Translations under genes and position numbers: made by a program
Shown: in pieces, positions 1 to 7,000 of the stretch
How positions within the stretch are numbered: position 1 is the first letter of the stretch
Layout of the letters: each line of letters starts with the position of its first letter
Notes under the pieces: generated by a model
What the model was told of the DNA's origin: nothing
The model's input: the letters and a program-made list of their open reading frames with translations, nothing else
Databases searched by the model: none
Source of the DNA: Brasilonema sp. UFV-L1
GTDB taxonomy: Bacteria; Cyanobacteriota; Cyanobacteriia; Cyanobacteriales; Nostocaceae
Direction: 5' to 3'
DNA length: 64,000 nt
Assembly (NCBI RefSeq): GCF_012912105.1
Contig: NZ_QMEA01000010.1
Span: forward strand, 1-64,000

Positions 1-125
1 TAAACCCGTTACTTGTAATGAGGCACCGCAGTTTTTCCGGGTTTGATGAAACGGCTGCTGCCTCCTGAAGGCATTCTTATACGGAGCATAGGAACGAGAG
101 GATGAGCGGAAGCAAAAAACTGCAA

Positions 126-195
126 TAGACCTCTCCAAAAATGGCTATGAAACCTTTACCGCGCTTGCACTAAAAATCATTTTTGGAGAGGTCTA
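126..195. repeat. 70-bp TA-bounded palindromic (MITE-like) element
   Basis: An exact 18-bp inverted repeat (126-143 and 178-195), beginning TAGACCTCTCCAAAAATG, encloses 34 nt. Both ends finish in TA, as expected of small non-autonomous elements that duplicate a TA target. It ends 1 nt beyond the stop codon of the minus-strand gene at 197, so its RNA could also fold as that gene's terminator. No transposase is present. The inverted repeat is read directly; mobility is inference. Confidence 0.6.
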
Positions 196-196
196 A

Positions 197-715
197 TCAA
201 CGTTTTGGAGATGGACTGGTTACAGGTTTCGCAGTATCAGATGATGGTTTGGAACCCGGTTGCTGATAATAGCCTGCAACTTTTTTTACATAGTCAGCAG
301 TGAAGCCACTGTTGCAACCTGTGTAGTTACCAGTCATCCACCAACAAGCAACGCCACGCACAGCAGCCATTTCATTATTACCAGTAGCAGTCAACTGCTT
401 ACTTAACTCCCGGCGTGTAATACATGAGACAACTTGGCGTGCTAACCCAGCATCATTTTCAAACTGTGTTGGTGTGACTTCCTTCTTAAGACAATTTTTT
501 GACCAGCCTTTAAGGGTGTCTGGTTTGACTTGCCATTCACTATAATATCCATCATCTGCACGACCAGTTTTCGGTGCTGCTAGCCGCAGTGCTTCTACCA
601 TTGCGTTTATTTGAGTTTCAGACGCCGATGACTGTGCTTGAGCTAAAGAAGATTCTGGCAAAACGAGTGAAGACAATCCAAGACTCAAAAGAACTCCACT
701 TACTAGTAATCGCAC
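197..715 (-). CDS. Small secreted protein of unknown function
   Basis: The protein is about 172 residues. I place the start at the GTG ending at 715 because GAGGAG (723-728 on the plus strand as CTCCTC) lies 7 nt upstream, and the protein then opens directly with a signal peptide (RLLVSGVLLSLGLSSLVLP) and an AQA-type cleavage region. The open frame extends upstream to 826, but that adds 37 residues before the hydrophobic core and is less likely. The mature part is mixed polar with four cysteines, one in VACWW and one in YTGC, which could form disulfides in the periplasm. The C-terminus is Pro/Ser/Thr-rich. I do not recognise the family. The palindrome at 126-195 lies right behind its stop codon. 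Export is well supported; function is unknown. Confidence 0.7.
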   Translation of the reverse strand: MRLLVSGVLLSLGLSSLVLPESSLAQAQSSASETQINAMVEALRLAAPKTGRADDGYYSEWQVKPDTLKGWSKNCLKKEVTPTQFENDAGLARQVVSCITRRELSKQLTATGNNEMAAVRGVACWWMTGNYTGCNSGFTADYVKKVAGYYQQPGSKPSSDTAKPVTSPSPKR

Positions 716-826
716 TGGTTTTCTCCTCACGAACTTAAACTTCTCTGTTATAGCAAAATTTGTAAAACGGAAAGCTTCGAGAATTACATAAGTCTTTTTT
801 AAACTTTGTTTCAACTTAGGAATCAT

Positions 827-1085
827 TGCAGAAAATTTCGATATCTTGAAGAGAACCCTTTCTTGAAATTAAGAAGGTGGAGATAGCAAAGCGGAAATAT
901 ACAGCAGTTTGTTCGTGCGTGAGGTACAGAACCTAGACTTAAAAGCTAGCTATGAAGGCTGTTTTACTCCTGACTTCTGACTCCTGACTCAGGAATTGCT
1001 GCTGTCATAACCTTTGCTCTTATTGAGCTTGCATTTAAACTTGTTTTTTTGCAAGAAGTCAAAGTCTTGATTGGAGGTGAGCACA
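827..1085. other. Intergenic stretch with heptad repeats
   Basis: No gene is visible. Positions 964-991 hold four near-copies of a 7-bp unit (TGACTNN: TTACTCC, TGACTTC, TGACTCC, TGACTCA), a short tandem repeat type common in filamentous cyanobacteria. The last 50 nt lead into a strong Shine-Dalgarno sequence that serves the small reading frame at 1086. Confidence 0.5.
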
Positions 1086-1187
1086 ATGACAGGAATGTTC
1101 TTGTTTATGGGTTGCTGCTTTCTTTGGCTTATTGGTATAAGTCTCATAGCAGAAATTTGGTTTTTTGAGGAAGAGCAGCAGTTTTGA
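1086..1187 (+). CDS. Possible 33-residue single-span membrane peptide
   Basis: This short reading frame has an ATG at 1086 preceded by GGAGGT at 1073-1078, a textbook 7-nt spacing and one of the best ribosome-binding sites in the window. The product has one hydrophobic segment (MFLFMGCCFLWLIGISLIA) containing a Cys-Cys pair, followed by an acidic tail (EEEQQF). That pattern fits small bitopic membrane proteins that modulate larger complexes. I recognise no family. It stands alone, about 260 nt beyond the divergent secreted-protein gene at 197-715. The ribosome site and hydrophobic span are visible; expression is inference. Confidence 0.45.
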   Translation: MTGMFLFMGCCFLWLIGISLIAEIWFFEEEQQF

Positions 1188-1252
1188 CGACAATTTGTGA
1201 TGTTTTTTTACCGGGGTTCCGACTGGAGAAATGGGCGGTCCACTTGGGACAA

Positions 1253-1328
1253 GAAATTGGGAGCGCCTTTGTAATGTTTATCTGTGAGACAAGACGCGTA
1301 CCCGAAGTAATAAGGCGCTCCCAATTTC
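1253..1328. repeat. 17-bp perfect inverted repeat
   Basis: Arms at 1253-1269 and 1312-1328 (GAAATTGGGAGCGCCTT and its reverse complement) are perfect over 17 bp around a 42-nt loop. Imperfect matches continue outside the arms. It looks like an old palindromic interspersed element and could fold in RNA of either strand. Confidence 0.55.
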
Positions 1329-1558
1329 CCAGATAGAACCCCGTTTCACCCTCTTTGGTTGATCTGAAAGCCCCTCGATTGATTGCTGAGTCGCTTTGCG
1401 ACACGCGCAAGGGACGCATCCGCTCGCAACGGGGTTATTAGGGTTTCGCCCATTTCTTTGTCCCAATGCGTTACCAAAAAAAATCATAAGTTGTTCCACA
1501 TCTAGTTTACACATTGAGACAGCAGTGGGCAGGGGCAAGCGATCGCCCTCCAAAACCC

Positions 1559-1695
1559 AATACAGTTCAGTTAAGCATTTCTTTCTTCTCTTTGTGTCCT
1601 TTGCGTTCTTTGCGGTACCCTGCGGGAAGCCGCTGCGCGTCTACGTTCAAAAAATTGACTTTGACAAAGAGTTTTAGGCTTAACTGAACCGTATT
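1559..1695. repeat. 137-bp element with 18-bp terminal inverted repeats
   Basis: The ends AATACAGTTCAGTTAAGC (1559-1576) and its reverse complement at 1678-1695 match at 17 of 18 positions. Inside is the GC-rich palindromic motif GCGGGAAGCCGCTGCGCGTC (1622-1641), a type iterated in cyanobacterial genomes. There is no coding content. It is best described as a MITE-like element; transposition history is inferred. Confidence 0.6.
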
Positions 1696-1873
1696 GCTCC
1701 AAAACCTGTCAAGAATGTAAGCAAGTATTGGTTTTTTGTGGTGCAAAACAAAAGCCCTTCACAATGTTAAAAAGCACTGGGAAGGGTTTAAGAATTCATG
1801 GGATAGCTGGGAGTCTTTTTTATGACTGCTGCCTGTCCAGACTACAAATCCACACTAACCCATTAGTCATTTG

Positions 1874-2437
1874 TCAAGTAGTGAAATTCATGAGTTCTGC
1901 TCCGTTAAATTCAACTGTGAGTGAGCTTGCTTCTCTGCGGCTGATGGTTGCTTCAACCCAGTATAGATTTTTTACGAAGTCAAGAGTACCGCAATTTTGA
2001 CTCGTAGTACTACTTACAGTACTACTCCAACTACCAAATTGGTCAGATTCTACTCTGCAAGTTTCAGATAAGGTTCCATCAGATTTAGAAAAACTCATTA
2101 AGCGACCAATAACCTGAAAGTCATCACCTGGTCCGTCGGGATCTTGATAGTAAATAACTAACTCGGTAAAATCTAAAGGAGTACTAGCATTAACATTAGT
2201 AACGGGACAAGTAAAACGAAGTGTATTGGTATGGTTGCCTCTATATTTAACGCGACCAGCAGCCGTAACTGCTTGATACCAGTTTCCTTGAACCGCTTCA
2301 TCATCTGGAATACAACCACCACCAACAGTTTGCCATTCAACACTACCCACTATGTGATCAGCATGAGCTATTGACGGATTCAGCAAAACGAGGCTAAGTA
2401 AACAAAACAACAGAACTATTCCTCTGAGAATTTTCAT
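1874..2437 (-). CDS. Secreted protein of unknown function
   Basis: The protein is 187 residues with a clear Sec signal peptide (basic MK start, hydrophobic core LLFCLLSLVLLNPSIAHA, Ala-X-Ala-type cleavage near residue 26). The mature part is about 160 residues, rich in beta-forming and polar residues, with four cysteines spaced as two likely disulfide pairs (GGGCIP, RFTCPV, SETCRV, SQNCGT). A Gly/Asp-rich DPDGPGDD stretch could be a loop or metal site. No catalytic motif is recognisable. It is transcribed away from the membrane protein at 2780. A periplasmic or extracellular location is well supported; the role is not. Confidence 0.75.
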   Translation of the reverse strand: MKILRGIVLLFCLLSLVLLNPSIAHADHIVGSVEWQTVGGGCIPDDEAVQGNWYQAVTAAGRVKYRGNHTNTLRFTCPVTNVNASTPLDFTELVIYYQDPDGPGDDFQVIGRLMSFSKSDGTLSETCRVESDQFGSWSSTVSSTTSQNCGTLDFVKNLYWVEATISRREASSLTVEFNGAELMNFTT

Positions 2438-2779
2438 GGCTATCTTTTCCTTATTAAGACGAACACACTAATCTACAGAGTGAAATTCCAGGTTTACTAA
2501 CAATTTTGCTTTGAAAACACTGATTCCAGTCTTTTTCTAACTTTTTCTCACTTTTTCTGACTGAAAGCGATTGGGAATAATCGCTTTCAATATAACGGTT
2601 CTTGGTTCAGGGTAAGCGCGTCTTAAATGCTTCTGAACTGCTATTGACAAGAAGGCTAGGAACTGTAACTTAATTCCTACCCACTTCTACATCTTGAATG
2701 AGATTGACTTAGTGAAATAAATAGTTGGACTTTCTTTGTGTTAGACTGTACTAATTTATTGGGAATATATCCCCAAATC
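2438..2779. other. Divergent promoter region with decamer repeats and a hairpin
   Basis: This gap separates the minus-strand secreted protein from the plus-strand membrane protein. It contains three copies of a 10-bp unit CTTTTTCTNA at 2531-2560, directly followed by an 11-bp perfect hairpin (TGAAAGCGATT, 2562-2572, pairing with 2579-2589 across a 6-nt loop). I see no gene. Confidence 0.5.
2562..2589. repeat. Strong 11-bp hairpin
   Basis: A perfect 11-bp stem with loop GGGAAT, lacking a T-run on either side. It lies between divergent genes, so it is more likely a regulatory or repeat hairpin than a terminator. Confidence 0.4.
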
Positions 2780-3829
2780 ATGGTATTACAAACAGAACAA
2801 AAATACAAAAGAGATTTTACTATTGACACTCTTCGGGGTATAGCTATCTTCACAATGGTGGCTGCTAATTTAGCAGCTTTAGCTTTGAAGGAACCTCACC
2901 CATTTTGGTTTCGCTTATATGGTACTTGGGCTGCACCAATGTTTATTCTGCTATCCGGTTTCATGGTTGCCTACACCTCTAAAAAGAAAAAGTACAACTT
3001 TAGGCATTTTTTAGTTAGAGGTTTAATGTTGCTACTAATTGCAGTTCTAATTGATACTTTTATATTTCGCATTTATCCTTTTACTGGTGTTGATATTCTT
3101 TACCTAATCGCTGTTTCTTCTCCACTAGCTTACTTTTTCCAGAATTTAAAAACCTTTCCCCAATGTGCAATACTAACTGGTATTTTTCTATTAACACCTC
3201 TTCTACAAAAAACTCTGGGTTACACAGACTATCCAACTCAGTTGTATCTGTTTACAGGAAGAAGCGAAACCATTTCTAATCAAACAAGTATCATAAATCA
3301 TTGGCTGATCGATGGCTGGTTTCCTCTATTCCCGTGGGTTGGATTTTCTTTTCTAGGGGTCTTATTTGCTAAATTACGCAAGTTTTACCCTTCTTTTGCT
3401 CGGAGAAATATCTTGCTTGGAGGAGGTGCAATATTTTTCGTCGGAAGTATTGTGTGGTGGTTTTATCCAGGTAAGTTGCTGACACGCGGTGGTTACAGTG
3501 AACTATTCTATCCGCCAACTATTGGCTATATTATGGTCGCGATTGGTTTAATGACAATGCTATTTTACCTTGTTGATACCAATCCATCTCTCAATATTTA
3601 TAAGCCACTACAAGTCTTGGGTCAGTCTAGTTTATTTATATACATACTGCACAATGCAATCATTGCTTATGTTATCCCTAACCTGGGACTAAAAAACGAT
3701 ATTTTTAAATTCTTTAGCATTTACATTGTACTGGCGAGTTTGTTAATACTAATTGCTTATGGCTTAAGGGCTGTAAAAAAAAGGTGGAGAAACAGCCCCT
3801 ATGTCATTAGATTTATAATTGGTGGGTAA
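2780..3829 (+). CDS. Multi-span membrane acyltransferase-like protein (DUF1624/HGSNAT type)
   Basis: About 349 residues from the ATG at 2780; an upstream GTG at 2738 is in frame but has no ribosome site and adds a non-homologous-looking leader. The N-terminus FTIDTLRGIAIFTMVAANL matches the conserved first helix of the DUF1624 / heparan-alpha-glucosaminide N-acetyltransferase-like family, whose members move acyl groups across membranes. About ten hydrophobic segments follow, with basic loops (KKKKYN, KKRWRN). Family knowledge suggests acetylation of an extracytoplasmic glycan or lipid; the substrate cannot be read from the sequence. It is a single gene with a promoter presumably in the preceding 340 nt. 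Confidence 0.75.
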   Translation: MVLQTEQKYKRDFTIDTLRGIAIFTMVAANLAALALKEPHPFWFRLYGTWAAPMFILLSGFMVAYTSKKKKYNFRHFLVRGLMLLLIAVLIDTFIFRIYPFTGVDILYLIAVSSPLAYFFQNLKTFPQCAILTGIFLLTPLLQKTLGYTDYPTQLYLFTGRSETISNQTSIINHWLIDGWFPLFPWVGFSFLGVLFAKLRKFYPSFARRNILLGGGAIFFVGSIVWWFYPGKLLTRGGYSELFYPPTIGYIMVAIGLMTMLFYLVDTNPSLNIYKPLQVLGQSSLFIYILHNAIIAYVIPNLGLKNDIFKFFSIYIVLASLLILIAYGLRAVKKRWRNSPYVIRFIIGG

Positions 3830-4019
3830 TGTCCTTTGCTTAGCGAAGTATTTAAGTAAATGATTCTCCTACAGTTCGTACATCACCATTGCCGTTCGTC
3901 AAGTATGATTTGTATTTAGCAATCAATTTTTGTCATTCTAATGAGAGATTCCCTTATGTAAGTGCATTCAGATTTAATAAAATTAGCAATAGCCGTATAG
4001 GTATACGGGCAATACCTCA

Positions 4020-7000
4020 ATGAAGCGTGACAGAACGGGAAAATTTATCCATAGTTGGGAAAAAGAACCGAAGCAGGCAGTCAACTTATCGGTAACTAAG
4101 ACAGCTTGGCAGATTCTAAAGCAGCAGGCGCGGGAACGTGGTATTTCCCGTTCTGAGTTGGTGGAACGGTATGCTCGTAGCTTGCAATCTGATTTGTCTT
4201 TCAACAAGCTTAGCTCTAATAACGTCAAGCTTGACGCTTGTCATCAAGCAGAGGAAACACAACAAAGAGCTGATAACGACTTAGAAGTATTTGTGGCAGA
4301 ACGAACCTCCCAACTGTGTCAAGCTAATGCACAACTGGAAGCGCAAATTGTTGAACTGCAACGAACGATTGAAGCTTTGCAGTCGCGCAAGTTTGATTTA
4401 ACTCCACTTCAGCCAGCCCAAGCAGCACTACAAGGCGATCGCGAAGTCATTCACATTCTCGAAAGCATCAGTGATGCTTTCATTGCCTATGATCGCGACT
4501 GGCGCTACACTTACGTTAATGAGGCAGCCGTACGGCTACTCAGGAAGAGCAGAAACGAACTCATTGGTAAGCGCGTTTGGGATGTGTTTCCTCCTTTATG
4601 CGGCACCAACGTTGAACGCATGCTGCACAAAGCGGTAGATGAACAAACTACGCTCGTGTTTGAGGATTATTACGCTCCTTTGGACACCTGGGGGGAAGTT
4701 CATGCTTACCCGTCTGCTGAAGGACTTTCTCTGTTTGTTCGGGATATCACCGAACGCAAGCAATTGGAACAACTACTCCACGAGAACGCACAAGCCCAAG
4801 CCAATCAACGCCAATGGCTGGAGGCGGTACTCAATCTGCTGCCCATTCCACTGGTATTTATTGAACCCCAAACGGCTCGCTTTACCTTCTCGAATCAGGC
4901 GGCAAATGAGATGGCAGGAGGTCAAATTCCTGACGATCGCCCTGCTGGGACATATGACGCAGAGTTTTCTTGCACCGATGCCACAGGGCAACTCATCCCG
5001 CCAGATCAACTTCCAGCAGTCCGGGTAGCACGAGGCGAAAGGATTCATGGGGCGGAGTTGAACTGGCACACTCCAACTGGTGTTTACTCGCTGCTCGTTT
5101 ATGCAGATACCTTACCGGCAATGCACGAGCAACCAGCAACTTGCGTGATGGTGTTTCAAGATATTCGCTCTCGTAAACAGGTAGAGTTGCAACTTCAGCA
5201 AAGCCAGCGATTCATCCAACAGGTTGCCGATGCCACGCCCGGTATATTGTACATCTATGATTTAATCGAGCAGCGCAATGTCTATGTCAATCGTCAGATT
5301 GGCGAACTCCTGGGTTATACCCCAGAAGAAATTCAGGCAATGGGAAGCCAACTGTTTGTGCAACTCATGCACCCGGACGATTTTGCCACTCTTCCTGACC
5401 ACTTGGAACGCTTTGAGCATGCTCAAGATGGTGAAGTGATTGAACGAGAATATCAGATGCAACATGCCAATGGAGAATGGCGTTGGCTTTGGAGTCGGGA
5501 TCTTATTTTCACCCGCACACACGATGGGTTACCCCAGCAAGTGATTGGCATCTCACATGATATTAGCGAACGGCAAGCCGCGCTGCGCGAACGCAAACAA
5601 GCAGAAGAAGCTTTACGGCAACAAGCCGAGGCATTAGAGAACCAGCAGAAATGGTTGGAAGCGGTGCTTGATTTAATGCCGACGCCTATGGTATTTATCG
5701 AACCAGGAACAGCAAAGGTAACTTTTGCCAATCGAATTGCCAATGAACTGGCAGGTGGTGACTTACCCAAAAACAAATCCCTTGAAGAATATGCCGAGGC
5801 ATACTACTGCACAGATGCAGCAGGTCAGCGCATTCCAACTGAGCGAATGCCTGCGGTTCTCTTAGCAAGAGGAGAAAGATTAGAAAACTATCAGATGAAC
5901 TGGCATACACCTGGTGGTATTCGCTCAACTCTGTGCTATGGAGAAACGTTACCACCCATGTACGGACATTCAGCCATTTGCATTATTAGTTTTGTGGATG
6001 TCACTAAGTTGAAGCAAATTGAGGAGAATCTGCGACAGACCGAGGAACGGCTACAGCTTGCCTTATCCGGAACAGGTACGGTTGCTTGGGATATGGATTT
6101 GAGGGCAAATCATGTCGTGTGTTCTCCTAATGCTCTTGAAGTTTGGGGAATTCAAGAAGGGACGAAAGAAGACTTTTTTGCTGTTGTCCACTCTGAAGAT
6201 CGGCAAAGTGTCGTCTTTGCTTATGAGCGTGCGCTAACCCCAGAAGAAGAATACGCTCAAGAATACCGCGTTATTGGTCCGGACGGAACGGCAAGATGGC
6301 TTCGCAGCCAGGGACGAGTATATAAAGATGCTGATGGTCAAGCTGTACGCATCGTAGGAATATCGATTGATATTACCGAGCATAAACAAACAGAACAAGC
6401 GCTCGCAGCAAATGGTCAACGATTAAGTCTGGCGTTGGCAGCTGCGAAAATGGGAGATTGGAGTTGGGATGCGGTAACAGATGTTGTTACATTGTCTCAA
6501 CGAGCATCCGAAATTTTTGGCATTCCGTCTGGTCCTTATATGACCTGGACACAGATGCGCGACCTGCTTCATCACGAAGACCGACAGCAGGCTCGTCTCG
6601 CGGTCGAGCAAGCAATCGACTACGAGCGTGATTATGATATTGAATACCGGGTACTCCATCCCGATGGAAGCGAACGATGGGTTGCAGCAAAAGGACGTGC
6701 TCAGTATAGTGTTTCAGGAGATGTCTTGGGGATGCTAGGAGTTGTGCTCGATGTGACCGAGCGCAAACAGATGGAAGCGGAACTTCGTCGTCGAGAGCAA
6801 AGGTTCAAAACTTTAGCTGAAAATTCCCCAGATATCATCAGTCGAATCGATTCAGAATTTCGCCATCTGTATGTTAGTCCTGCTATCGAACAGGTGACTG
6901 ACATTCCAGCAGAAGAATTCATTGGCAAAACGAATACTGACTTAGGTATGCCACAAGAGAATTGTAGGCTCTGGCATGAGAACTGGCAACAGATATTCAC

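Larger units (their letters stand above)
1188..1873. other. Repeat-rich non-coding region
   Basis: Several overlapping open frames exist on both strands here, but all are composed of interspersed repeats and none has a convincing ribosome site or protein-like composition. Contents: a 17-bp inverted repeat at 1253-1269/1312-1328, further degenerate arms (CGGGGTTC at 1212 against GAACCCCG at 1336), a GC-rich repeat around 1385-1430, a HIP1-like GCGATCGC near 1540, and the 137-bp element at 1559-1695. Confidence 0.6.

Noticed and set aside
1144-2000. Several overlapping open frames on both strands
   Set aside because: They are built from inverted and GC-rich repeats, overlap one another, lack ribosome sites and give no protein-like composition.
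3830-4019. NtcA-type GTA-N8-TAC site upstream of the hybrid kinase
   Set aside because: Candidate half-sites have wrong spacing (for example GTA with 11 nt before TAC).
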